Source: Chlorocebus sabaeus
Taxonomy: Eukaryota > Chordata > Mammalia > Primates > Cercopithecidae
Reading direction: 5' to 3'
Assembly: GCF_047675955.1 (NCBI RefSeq)
Contig: NC_132904.1
Coordinates: 63,111,435 to 63,175,434, forward strand
DNA length: 64,000 nt
This document shows positions 51,301 through 63,399 of the stretch, one piece after another. The translations under genes were made by a program, and so were the position numbers. Each line of letters starts with the position of its first letter. Within the stretch, counting starts at the first letter, position 1. The notes below the pieces were generated by a model. That model saw only the letters and a program-made list of their open reading frames with translations. It did no database searches and had not been told where the DNA came from.

Positions 51301-53579
51301 CTGCTCTGTGTTCTGTTAATTCATGTCACAGAGTTACATCTTTCCCTTCAATTACCCTTTGGATAAGGCTGTTCTGGTGGAATTGGCAAAGTGATATTTG
51401 GCGGCCCATAGAGTGCTATGGCGAAAAAGGAAATATCTTCCGTTCAAAACTGGAAAGAAGCTTTCTGAGAAACTGCTCTGTGTTTTGTTAATTCATCTCA
51501 CAGAGTTACATCGTTCCCTTCAAGAAGCCTTTCGCTAAGGCTGTTCTTGTGGAATTGGCAAAGGTATATTTGGAAGCCCATAGAGGGCTACGGTGAAAAA
51601 GGAAATATCTTCCGTTGAAAACTGGAAAGACGCCTTCTGAGAAACTGCTCTGTGTTCTGTTAATTCATCTCACAGAGTTACATCTTTCCCTTCAAGAAGC
51701 CTTTCGCTAAGGCTGTTCTTGTGGAATTGGGAAAGGGATATTTGGAAGCCCATAGAGGGCTATGGTGAAAAAGGAAATATCTTCCGTTCAAAACTGGAAA
51801 GAACCTTTCTGAGAAACTGCTCTGTGTTTTGTTAATTCATCTCACAGAGTTACATCTTTCCCTTCAATTAGCCTTTCGCTAAGGCTGTTCTTGTGGAATT
51901 AGCAAAGGGATATTTGGAAGACCATAGATGTCTATGGTGAAAAAGGAAATATCTTCCGTTGAAAACTGGAAAGACGACTTCTGAGAAACTGCTCTGTGTT
52001 CTGTTAATTCATCTCACAGAGTTACATCTTTCTCTTCAAGAAGCCTTTCGCTAAGGCTGTTCTTGTGGAATTGGCAAAGGGATATTTGGAAGCCCATAGA
52101 GGGCTATGGTGAAAAAGGAAATATCTTCCGTTTAAAACTGGAAAGAAGCTTTCTGAGAAACTGCTCTGTGTTCTGTTAATTAATCTCACAGAGTTACATC
52201 TTTCCCTTCAAGAAGCCTTTCGCTAAGGCTGTTCTTGTGGAATTGGCAAAGGGATATTTGGAAGCCCATAGAAGTCAATGGTGAAAAAGGAAATATCTTC
52301 CGTCAAAACTGGAAAGAAGCTTTCTGAAAAACTGCTCTGTGTTCTGTTAATTCATCTCACAGAGATACATCTTTCCCTTCAATTAGCCTTTCGCTAAGGC
52401 TGTTCTTGAGGAATTGGGAAAGGCATATTTGGAAGCCCATAGAGTGCTACGGTGAAAACGGAAGTATCTTCCGTTCAAAACTGGAAAGAAGCTTTCTGAA
52501 AAACTGCTCTATGTTCTGTTAATTCATCTCACAGAGTTACATCTTTCCCTTCAAGAAGCCTTTCGCTAAGGCTGTTCTTGTGGAATTGGCAAAGGGATAT
52601 TTGGAAGCCCATAGAGGGCTATGGTGAAAATGGAAATATCTTCCGTTCAAAACTGGAAAGAATCTTTCTGAAAAACTGCTCTGTGTTCTGTTAATTCATT
52701 TCACAGAGTTACATCTTTCCCTTCAAGAAGCCTTTCGCTAAGGCTGCTGTTGTGGAATTGGCAAAGGGATATTTGGAAGCCCATAGAGGGCTATGGTGAA
52801 AAAGGAAATATCTTCCGTTCAAAACTGGAAAGAATCTTTCTGAAAAACTGCTCTGTGTTCTGTTAATTCATCTCACAGAGTTACACCTTTCCCTTCAAAA
52901 AGCCTTTCCCTAAGGCTGTTCTTGTGGAATTGGCAAAGGGATATTTGGAAGCCCATAGAGGGCTATGGTGAAAAAGGAAATATCTTCCGTTCAAAACTGG
53001 AAAGAATCTTTCTGAAAAACTGCTCTGTGTTCTGTTAATTCATCTCACAGAGTTACATCTTTCCCTTCAAAAAGCCTTTCGCTAAGGCTGTTCTTGTGGA
53101 ATTGGCAAAGGGATATTTGGAAGCCCATAGAGGGCTATGGTGAAAAAGGAAATATCTTCCTTTCAAAACTGGAAAGAAGCTTTCTGAGAAACTGCTCTGT
53201 GTTCTGTTAATTCATCTCACAGAGTTCCATCTCTCGCTTCACGAAGCCTTTCGTTAAGGCTGTTCTTGTGGAATTGGCAAAGGGATATTTGGAAGCCCAT
53301 AGAGGGCTATGGTGAAAAAGGAAATATCTTCCTTTCAAAACTGGAAAGAAGCTTTCTGAGAAACTGCTCTGTGTTCTGTTAATTCATCTCACAGAGTTAC
53401 ATATTTCACTTCAAGAAGCCTTTCGCTAAGGCTGTTCTTATGGAACTGGCAAAGGGATATTTGGAAGACCATAGAGGGCTATGGTGAAAAAGGAAATATC
53501 TTCCCTTCAACACTGGAAAGAAGCTTTCTGAGGAACTGCTCTGTGTTCTGTTAATTCATCTCACAGAGTTACATCTTTC
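48399..53579 (+). repeat. 30-monomer block G, copy 2
   Basis: Counterpart of 40320-45500. Differences seen include GAATTGGAAAAGG (49834), TTTTTAAGAAAC (51117), GAGTGCTATGG (51411), TTTCCCTAAGG (52904) and AGTTCCATC (53223). It ends at about 53583, where CTTCAAGAAG with AGCCAAGG replaces CTTCCAGAAG. Confidence 0.87.
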
Positions 53580-53582
53580 CCT
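51004..53582 (+). repeat. 15-mer unit H, copy 2
   Basis: Part of block G copy 2. GACCATAGATGTC at 51920 recurs at 54499, exactly 2579 bp on. The next copy starts directly at 53583, so copies 2 and 3 form a true tandem pair. Confidence 0.88.
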
Positions 53583-55965
53583 TCAAGAAGCCTTTAGCCA
53601 AGGCTGTTCTTGTGGAATTGGCAAAGGGATATTTGGAAGCCCATAGAGGGCTATGGTGAAAAAGGAAATATCTTCCGTTCAAAACTGGAAAGAAGCTTTT
53701 TAAGAAACTGCTCTGTGTTCTGTTAATTCATCTCACAGAGTTACATCTCTCGATTCAAGAAGCCTTTCGTTAAGGCTGTTCTTGTGGAATTGGCAAAGGG
53801 ATATTTGGAAGCCAATAGAGGGCTATGGTGAAAAAGCAAATATCTTCCGTTCAAAACTGGAAAGAAGCTTTCTGAGAAACTGCTCTGTGTTCTGTTAATT
53901 CATGTCACAGAGTTACATCTTTCCCTTCAATTACCCTTTGGATAAGGCTGTTCTGGTGGAATTGGCAAAGTGATATTTGGCGGCCCATAGAGGGCTATGG
54001 CGAAAAAGGAAATATCTTCCGTTCAAAACTGGAAAGAAGCTTTCTGAGAAACTGCTCTGTGTTTTGTTAATTCATCTCACAGAGTTACATCGTTCCCTTC
54101 AAGAAGCCTTTCGCTAAGGCTGTTCTTGTGGAATTGGCAAAGGTATATTTGGAAGCCCATAGAGGGCTACGGTGAAAAAGGAAATATCTTCCGTTGAAAA
54201 CTGGAAAGACGCCTTCTGAGAAACTGCTCTGTGTTCTGTTAATTCATCTCACAGAGTTACATCTTTCCCTTCAAGAAGCCTTTCGCTAAGGCTGTTCTTG
54301 TGGAATTGGGAAAGGGATATTTGGAAGCCCATAGAGGGCTATGGTGAAAAAGGAAATATCTTCCGTTCAAAACTGGAAAGAACCTTTCTGAGAAACTGCT
54401 CTGTGTTTTGTTAATTCATCTCACAGAGTTACATCTTTCCCTTCAATTAGCCTTTCGCTAAGGCTGTTCTTGTGGAATTAGCAAAGGGATATTTGGAAGA
54501 CCATAGATGTCTATGGTGAAAAAGGAAATATCTTCCGTTGAAAACTGGAAAGACGACTTCTGAGAAACTGCTCTGTGTTCTGTTAATTCATCTCACAGAG
54601 TTACATCTTTCTCTTCAAGAAGCCTTTCGCTAAGGCTGTTCTTGTGGAATTGGCAAAGGGATATTTGGAAGCCCATAGAGGGCTATGGTGAAAAAGGAAA
54701 TATCTTCCGTTTAAAACTGGAAAGAAGCTTTCTGAGAAACTGCTCTGTGTTCTGTTAATTAATCTCACAGAGTTACATCTTTCCCTTCAAGAAGCCTTTC
54801 GCTAAGGCTGTTCTTGTGGAATTGGCAAAGGGATATTTGGAAGCCCATAGAAGTCAATGGTGAAAAAGGAAATATCTTCCGTCAAAACTGGAAAGAAGCT
54901 TTCTGAAAAACTGCTCTGTGTTCTGTTAATTCATCTCACAGAGATACATCTTTCCCTTCAATTAGCCTTTCGCTAAGGCTGTTCTTGAGGAATTGGGAAA
55001 GGCATATTTGGAAGCCCATAGAGTGCTACGGTGAAAACGGAAGTATCTTCCGTTCAAAACTGGAAAGAAGCTTTCTGAAAAACTGCTCTATGTTCTGTTA
55101 ATTCATCTCACAGAGTTACATCTTTCCCTTCAAGAAGCCTTTCGCTAAGGCTGTTCTTGTGGAATTGGCAAAGGGATATTTGGAAGCCCATAGAGGGCTA
55201 TGGTGAAAATGGAAATATCTTCCGTTCAAAACTGGAAAGAATCTTTCTGAAAAACTGCTCTGTGTTCTGTTAATTCATTTCACAGAGTTACATCTTTCCC
55301 TTCAAGAAGCCTTTCGCTAAGGCTGCTGTTGTGGAATTGGCAAAGGGATATTTGGAAGCCCATAGAGGGCTATGGTGAAAAAGGAAATATCTTCCGTTCA
55401 AAACTGGAAAGAATCTTTCTGAAAAACTGCTCTGTGTTCTGTTAATTCATCTCACAGAGTTACACCTTTCCCTTCAAAAAGCCTTTCGCTAAGGCTGTTC
55501 TTGTGGAATTGGCAAAGGGATATTTGGAAGCCCATAGAGGGCTATGGTGAAAAAGGAAATATCTTCCGTTCAAAACTGGAAAGAATCTTTCTGAAAAACT
55601 GCTCTGTGTTCTGTTAATTCATCTCACAGAGTTACATCTTTCCCTTCAAAAAGCCTTTCGCTAAGGCTGTTCTTGTGGAATTGGCAAAGGGATATTTGGA
55701 AGCCCATAGAGGGCTATGGTGAAAAAGGAAATATCTTCCTTTCAAAACTGGAAAGAAGCTTTCTGAGAAACTGCTCTGTGTTCTGTTAATTCATCTCACA
55801 GAGTTACATCTCTCGCTTCACGAAGCCTTTCGTTAAGGCTGTTCTTGTGGAATTGGCAAAGGGATATTTGGAAGCCCATAGAGGGCTATGGTGAAAAAGG
55901 AAATATCTTCCTTTCAAAACTGGAAAGAAGCTTTCTGAGAAACTGCTCTGTGTTCTGTTAATTCA
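53583..55965 (+). repeat. 15-mer unit H, copy 3 (slightly shortened)
   Basis: Follows copy 2 head to tail and matches it until about 55965. There CACAGTGTTACATC and GCTAAGGGTG take over and lead into block J. The last monomer, with TTTCACTTCAAG, is missing. Confidence 0.86.
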
Positions 55966-58280
55966 TCTCACAGTGTTACATCTTTCCCTTCAAGAAGCCT
56001 TTCGCTAAGGGTGTTCTTGTGGAATTGGCAAAGGGATATTTGGAAGCCCATAGAGGGCTATGGTGAAAAAGGAATTATCTTCCGTTCAAAACTGGAAAGA
56101 AGCTTTCTGAGAAACAGCTCTGTGTTCTGTTAATTCATCTCACAGAGTTACATCTTTCCCTTCAAGAAGCCTTTCGCTAAGGCTGTTCTTGTGCATTTTC
56201 AAAGGGATATTTGGAAGCCCGTAGTGGGCTACGGTGAAAAAGGAAATATCTTCCGTTCAAAACTGGAAAGAAGCTTTCTGAGAAACTGCTCTGTGTTCTG
56301 TTAATTCATCTCACAGAGTAACATCTTTCCCTTCAAGAAGCCTTTAGCCAAGTTTGTTCTTGTGGAATTGGCAAAGGGATATTTGGAAGCCCATAGTGGG
56401 CTATGGTGAAAAAGGAAATATCTTCCGTTCAAAACTGGAAAGAAGCTTTTTAAGAAACTGCTCTGTGTTCTGTTAATTCATCTCACAGAGTTACATCTCT
56501 CGCTTCAAGAAGCCTTTCGTTAAGGCTGTTCTTGTGGAATTGGCAAAGGGATATTTGGAAGCCCATAGAGGGCTATGGTGAAAAAGGAAATATCTTCCGT
56601 TCAAAACTGGAAAGAAGCTTTCTGAGAAACTGCTCTGTGTTCTGTTAATTCATCTCACAGAGTTACATCTTTCCCTTCAATTACCCTTTGGATAAGGCTG
56701 TTCTTGTGGATTTTCAAAGGGATATTTGGAAGCCCGTAGTGGGCTACGGTGAAAAAGGAAATATCTTCCGTTCAAAACTGGAAAGAAGCTTTCTGAGAAA
56801 CTGCTCTGTGTTCTGTTAATTCATCTCACAGAGTTACATCTCTCGATTCAAGAAGCCTTTCGTTAAGGCTGTTCTTGTGGAATTGGCAAAGGGATATTTG
56901 GAAGCCAATAGAGGGCTATGGTGAAAAAGGAAATATCTTCCGTTCAAAACTGGAAAGAAGCTTTCTGAGAAACTGCTCTGTGTTCTGTTAATTCATGTCA
57001 CAGAGTTACATCTTTCCCTTCAATTACCCTTTGGATAAGGCTGTTCTGGTGGAATTGGCAAAGTGATATTTGGCGGCCCAATGAGGGCTATGGCGAAAAA
57101 GGAAATATCTTCCGTTCAAAACTGGAAAGAAACTTTCTGAGAAACTGCTCTCTGTTCTGTTAATTCATCTCACAGAGTTACATCTTTCCCTTCAAAAAGC
57201 CTTTCGATAAGGCTGTTCTTGTGAAATTGGCAAAGGGATATTTCGAAGCCCATAGAGGGCTATGGTGAAAAAGGAAATATCTTCCGTTCAAAACTGGAAG
57301 GAAGCTTTCAGAGAAACTGCTTTTTGTTCTGTTAATTCATCTCACAGAGTTACATCTTTCCCTTCAAGAAGCCTTTTGCTAAGGCTGTTCTTGTGGAATT
57401 GGCAAAGGGATATTTGGAAGCCCATAGAGGGCTATGGTGAAAAAGGAAATATCTTCCCTTCAAAACTGGAAAGAAGCTTTCTGAGAAACTGCTCTGTGTT
57501 CTGTTAATTCATCTCACAGAGTTACATCTTTCCCTTCAAGAAGCCTTTCGCTAAGGCTGTTCTTGTGGAATTGGCAAAGGTATATTTGGAAGCCCATAGA
57601 GGGCTACGGTGAAAAAGGAAATATCTTCCGTTGAAAACTGGAAAGACGCCTTCTGAGAAACTGCTCTGTGTTCTGTTAATTCATCTCACAGAGTTACATC
57701 TTTCCCTTCAAGAAGCCTTTCGCTAAGGCTGTTCTTGTGGAATTGGCAAAGGTATATTTGGAACCCCTAGAGGGCTATGGTGAAAAAGGATATATCTGCC
57801 GATCACAACTGGAAAGAAGCTTTCTGAGGAACTGCTCTGTGTTCTGTTAATTCATCTCACAGAGTTACATCTTTCCCTTCAAAAAGCCTTTCGCTAAGGC
57901 TGTTGTTGTGCAATTGGCAAAGGGATATTTGGAAGCCCATAGAGGGCTATGGTGAAAAAGGAAATATCTTCCGTTCAAAACTGGAAAGACGCTTTCTGAG
58001 AAACTGCTCTGTGTTCTGTTAATTCATCTCACAGAGTTACATCTTTTCCTTCAAGAAGCCTTTCGCTAAGGCTGTTCTTGTGGAATTGGCAAAGGGATAT
58101 TTGGAAGCCCATAGAGGGCTATGGTGAAAAAGGAAATATCTTCCCTTCAAAACTGGAAAGAAGCTTTCTGAGAAACTGCTCTGTGTTCTGTTAATTCATC
58201 TCACAGAGTTACATCTCTTGCTTCACGAAGCCTTTCGTTAAGGCTGTTCTTTTGGAATTGGCAAAGGGATATTTGGAAGC
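55964..58280 (+). repeat. Block J, copy 2
   Basis: Counterpart of 45650-48140 with one monomer substituted (about 56160-56280) and one deleted (offset drops from 10313 to 10141 bp after about 58200). It includes the third copy of block F at 57540-58200. Confidence 0.82.
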
Positions 58281-59159
58281 CCATAGAGGGCTACGGTGAA
58301 AAAGGAAATATCTTCCGTTCAAAACTGGAAAGAAGCTTTCTGAGAAACTGCTCTGTGTTCTGTTAATTCATGTCACAGAGCTACATCTTTCCCTTCAAGA
58401 AGCCTTTCGCTAAGGCTGTTCTTGTGGAATTGGCAAAGGGATATTTGGAAGCCCATAGAGGGCTACGGTGAAAAAGGAAATATCTTCCGTTCAAAACTGG
58501 AAAGAAGCTTTCTGAGAAACTGCTCTGTGTTCTGTTAATTCATCTCACAGAGTTACATCTTTCCCTTCAAGAAGCCTTTCGGTAAGGCTGTTCTTGTGGA
58601 ATTGGCAAAGGGATATTTGGAAGCCCATAGAGGGCTTTGGTGAAAAAGCAAATATCTTCCGTTCAAAACTGGAAAGAAGCTTTCTGAGAAACTGCTCTAT
58701 GTTCTGTTAATCCATCTCACAGAGTTACATCTTTCCCTTCAAGAAGCCTTTCGCTAATGCTGTTCAAGTGGAATTGCTAAAGGGATATTTGGAAGCACAT
58801 AGAGGGCTATGGTGAAAAAGGAAATATCTTCCGTTCAAAACTGGAAAGAAGCTTTCTGAGAAACTGCTCTGTGTTCTGTTAATTCATCTCACAGTGTAAC
58901 ATCTTTCCCTTCAATTAGCCTTTCGCTAAGGCTGTTCTTGTGGAATTGGCAAAGGGATATTTGGAAGCCCAGAGAGGGCTATGGTGAAAAAGTTAATATC
59001 TTCCTTTCAAAACTGGAAAGAAGCTTTCTGAGAAACTGCTCTGTGTTCTGTTAATTCATCTCACAGAGTTACATCTCTCGCTTCACGAAGCCTTTCGTTA
59101 AGGCTCTTCTTGTGGAATTGGCAAAGGTATATTTGGAAGCCCATAGAGGGCTATGGTGA

Positions 59160-62100
59160 AAAAGGAAATATCTTCCGTTCAAAACTGGAAAGAAGCTTTC
59201 TGAGAAACTGCTCTGTGTTCTGTTAATTCATCTCACAGAGTTACATCTTTCCCTTCAAGAAGCCTTTCGCTAAGGCTGTTCTTGTGGAATTGGCAAAGGG
59301 ATATTTGTAAGCCCATAGAGGGCTATGGTGAAAAAGGAAATATCTTCCGTTCAAAACTGGAAAGAACCTTTCTGAGAAACTGCTCTGTGTTCTGTTAATT
59401 CATCTCACAGAGTTACATCTTTCCCTTCAATTAGCCTTTCGCTAAGGCTGTTCTTGTGGAATTGGCAAAGGGATATTTGGAAGACCATAGAGGTCTATGG
59501 TGAAAAAGGAAATATCTTCCGTTCAAAGCTGGAAAGAAGCTTTCTGAGAAACTGCTCTGTGTTCTGTTAATTCATCTCACAGAGTTACATCTTTCCCTTC
59601 AAGAAGCCTTTCGCTAAGGCTGTTCTGGTGGAATTGGCAAAGGGATATTTGGAAGCACATAGAGGGCTATGGTGAAAAAGGAAATATCTTCCGTTCAAAA
59701 CTGGAAAGAATCTTTCTGAAAAACTGCTCTGTGTTCTGTTAATTCATCTCACAGAGTTACATCTTTCCCTTCAAGAAGCCTTTCGCTGAGGCTGTTCTTG
59801 TGGAATTGGCAAAGGGATATTTGTAAGCCCATAGAGGGCTATGGTGAAAAAGGAAATATCTTCCGTTCAAAACTGGAAAGAAGCTTTCTGAGAAACTGCT
59901 CTGTGTTCTGTTAATTCATCTCACAGAGTTACATCTTTCCCTTCAAGAAGCCTTTCGCTAAGGCTGTTCTTGTGGAATTTTCAAAGGGATATTTGGAAGC
60001 CCATAGAGGGCTATGGTGAAAAAGGAAATATCTTCCGTTCAAAACTGGAAAGAAGCTTTCTGAGAAACTGCTCTGTGTTCCGTTAATTCATCTCACAGAG
60101 TTACATCTTTCCCTTCAAGAAGCCTTTCCCTAAGGCTGTTCTTGTGGAATTGGCAAAGGGATATTTGGAAGCCCATAGAGGGCTATGGTGAAAAAGGAAA
60201 TATCTTCCGTTCAAAACTGGAAAGAATCTTTCTGAAAAACTCCTCTGTGTTCTGTTAATTCATCTCACAGAGTTACATCTTTCCCTTCAAAAAGCCTTTC
60301 GCTAAGGCTGTTCTTGTGGAATTGGCAAAGGGATATTTGGAAGCACATAGAGGGATATGGTGAAAAAGTAAATATCTTCTTTTGAAAACTGTAAAGAAGC
60401 TTTCTGAGAAACTGCTCTGTGTTCTGTTAATTCATCTCACAGAGTTACATCTTTCCCTTCAAGAAGCCTTTCGCTAAGGCTGTTCTTGTGGAATTGGCAA
60501 AGGGATATTTGGAAGCCCATAGAGGGCTATGGTGAAAAAGGAAATATCTTCCCTTCAAAACTGGAAAGAAGCTTTCTGAGAAACTGCTCTGTGTTCTGTT
60601 AATTCATCTCACAGAGTTACATCTTTCCCTTCAAGAAGCCTTTCGCTAAGGCTGTTCTTGTGGAATTGGCAAAGGGATATTTGGAAGCCCATAAAGGGCT
60701 AGGGTGAAAAAGGAAATATCTTCCGTTCAAAACTGGAAAGAAGCTTTCTGAGAAACTGCTCTGTGTTCCGTTAATTCATCTCACAGAGTTACATCTTTCC
60801 CTTCAGGAAGCCTTTCGTAAGGCTGTTCTGGTGGAATTGGCAAAGGGATATTTGGAAGCCCATAGAGGGCTATGGTGAAAAAGGAAATATCTTCCGTTCA
60901 AAACTGGAAAGAAGCTTTCTGAGAAACTGCTCTGTGTTCTGTTAATTCATCTCACAGTGTAACATCTTTCCCTTCAATTAGCCTTTCGCTAAGGCTGTTC
61001 TTGTGGAATTGGCAAAGGGATGTTTGGAAGCCCAGAGAGAGCTATGGTGAAAAAGGAAATATCTTCCGTTCAAAACTGGAAAGAAGCTTTCTGAGAAACT
61101 GCTCTATGTTCTGTTAATTCATCTCACAGAGTTACATCTTTCCCTTCAAGAAGCCTTTCGCTAAGGCTGTTCTTGTGGAATTGGCAAAGGTATATTTGGA
61201 AGCCCATAGAGGGCTACGGTGAAAAAGGAAATATCTTCCGTTGAAAACTGGAAAGACGCCTTCTGAGAAACTGCTCTGTGTTCTGTTAATTCATCTCACC
61301 GAGTTACATCTTTCCCTTCAAGAAGCCTTTCGCTAAGGCTGTTCTTGTGGAATTGGCAAAGGGATATTTGGAAGCCCATAGAGGGCTATGCTGAAAAAGG
61401 AAATATCTTCCGTTCAAAACTGGAAAGAACCTTTCTGAGAAACTGCTCTGTGTTCTGTTAATTCATCTCACAGAGTTACATCTTTCCCTTCAATTAGCCT
61501 TTCGCTAAGGCTGTTCTTGTGGAATTGGCAAAGGGATATTTGGAAGACCATAGAGGTCTATGGTGAAAAAGGAAATATCTTCCGTTCAAAGCTGGAAAGA
61601 AGCTTTCTGAGAAACTGCTCTGTGTTCCGTTAATTCATCTCACAGAGTTACATCTTTCCCTTCAAGAAGCCTTTCGCTAAGGCTGTTCTGGTGGAATTGG
61701 CAAAGGGATATTTGGAAGCACATAGAGGGCTATGGTGAAAAAGGAAATATCTTCCGTTCAAAACTGGAAAGAATCTTTCTGAAAAACTGCTCTGTGTTCT
61801 GTTAATTCATCTCACAGAGTTACATCTTTCCCTTCAAAAAGCCTTTCTCTAAGGCTGTTCTTGTGGAATTGGCAAAGGGATATTTGGAAGCCCATAGAGG
61901 GCTATGGTGAAAAAGGAAATATCTTCCTTTCAAAACTGGAAAGAAGCTTTCTGAGAAACTGCTCTGTGTTCTGTTAATTCATCTCACAGAGTTTCATCTC
62001 TCGCTTCACGAAGCCTTTCGTTAAGGCTGTTCTTGTGGAATTGGCAAAGGGATATTTGGAAGCCCATAGAGGGCTATGGTGAAAAAGTAAATATCTTCTT

Positions 62101-62265
62101 TTGAAAACTGCAAAGAAGCTTTCTGAGAAACTGCTCTGTGTTCTGTTAATTCATCTCACAGAGTTACATCTTTCCCTTCAAGAAGCCTTTCGCTAAGGCT
62201 GTTCTTGTGGAATTGGCAAAGGGATATTTGGAAGCCCATAGAGGGCTATGGTGAAAAAGGAAATA
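59160..62265 (+). repeat. Long-distance block K, copy 2
   Basis: Counterpart of 24091-27196, with small differences such as CACATAGAGGGATATGG near 60344 against CCCATAGAGAGATATGG, and CTCACCGAG near 61306. The match ends at about 62269, where TTCCCTTC here faces TTCCGTTC. Confidence 0.85.
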
Positions 62266-63399
62266 TCTTCCCTTCAAAACTGGAAAGAAGCTTTCTGAGA
62301 AACTGCTCTGTGTTCTGTTAATTCATCTCACAGAGTTACATCTTTCCCTTCAAGAAGCCTTTCGCTAAGGCTGTTCTTGTGGAGTTGGCAAAGGGATATT
62401 TGGAAGCCCATAGAGGGCTATGGTGAAAAAGAAAATATATTCCCTTCAAAACTGGAAAGAAGCTTTCTGAGAAACTGCTCTGTGTTCTGTTAATTCATCT
62501 CACAGTGTAACATCTTTCCCTTCAATTAGCCTTTCGCTAAGGCTGTTCTTGTGGAATTGGCAAAGCGATATTTGCAAGCCCAGAGAGAGCTATGGTGAAA
62601 AAGGAAATATCTTCCGTTCAAAACTGGAAAGAAGCTTTCTGAGAAACTGCTGTATGTTCTGTTAATTCATCTCACAGAGTTACATCTTTCCCTTCAAGAA
62701 GCCTTTCGCTAAGGCTGTTCTTGTGGAATTGGAAAAAGGATATTTGGAAGCCCATAGAGGGCTATGGTGAAAAAGGAAATATCTTCCGTTCAAAACTGGA
62801 AAGAATCTTTCTGAAAAACTGCTCTGTGTTCTGTTAATTCATCTCACAGAGTTACATCTTTCCCTTCAAAAAGCCTTTCGCTAAGGCTGTTCTTGTGGAA
62901 TTGGCAAAGGGATATTTGGAAGCCCATAGAGGGCTATGGTGAAAAAGTAAATATCTTCCTTTCAAAACTGGAAAGAAGCTTTCTGAGAAACTTCTCTGTG
63001 TTCTGTTAATTCATCTCACAGAGTTACATCTCTCGCTTCACGAAGCCTTTCGTTAAGGCTGTTCTTGTGGAATTGGCAAAGGGATATTTGGAAGCCCATA
63101 GAGGGCTATGTTGAAAAAGGAAATATCTTCCGTTCAAAACTGGAAAGAAGCTTTCTGAGAAACTGCTCTGTGTTCTGTTAATTCATCTCACAGAGTTACA
63201 TCTTTCCCTTCAAGAAGCCTTTCGCTAAGGCTGTTCTTATGGAATTGGCAAAGGGATATTTGTAAGCCCATAGAGGGCTATAGTGAAAAAGGAAATATCT
63301 TCCCTTCAAAACAGGAAAGAAGCTTTCTGAGAAACTGCTCTGTGTTCTGTTAATTCATCTCACAGAGTTACATCTTTCCCTTCAGGAAGCCTTTCACTA

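Larger units (their letters stand above)
40130..58560 (+). repeat. Type A sub-domain, third (active duplication zone)
   Basis: TTACCC monomers recur at 40179, 41554, 42241, 43273, 46369, 46710, 49633, 50321, 51352, 53931, 56681 and 57034 (approximate). CCGTAGTGGGCTACGG monomers lie at 41092, 42123, 46421, 49171, 50202, 56219 and 56734. The zone consists almost wholly of blocks E, G, H, J and F, so nearly every base has at least one close copy elsewhere in the window. Confidence 0.72.

Noticed and set aside
40320..53579. Assembly duplication artefact as explanation of the near-identical blocks
   Set aside because: It cannot be excluded from sequence alone. However, the copies carry private differences (for example 49834, 51411, 52904, 53223) and have clean recombinant ends, which favours real duplications. 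Long-read coverage across 45500 and 53583 would decide.
1015..57507. Short open reading frames of 61-116 codons (for example 1015-1236, 5185-5427, 10567-10752, 34744-35094, 38086-38301, 57262-57507)
   Set aside because: They are translations of the satellite itself in shifting frames and recur wherever the same variant monomers do. None has a start context, domain or codon pattern of a gene. The 116-codon one only reflects loss of a stop in CTTTCAGAG.
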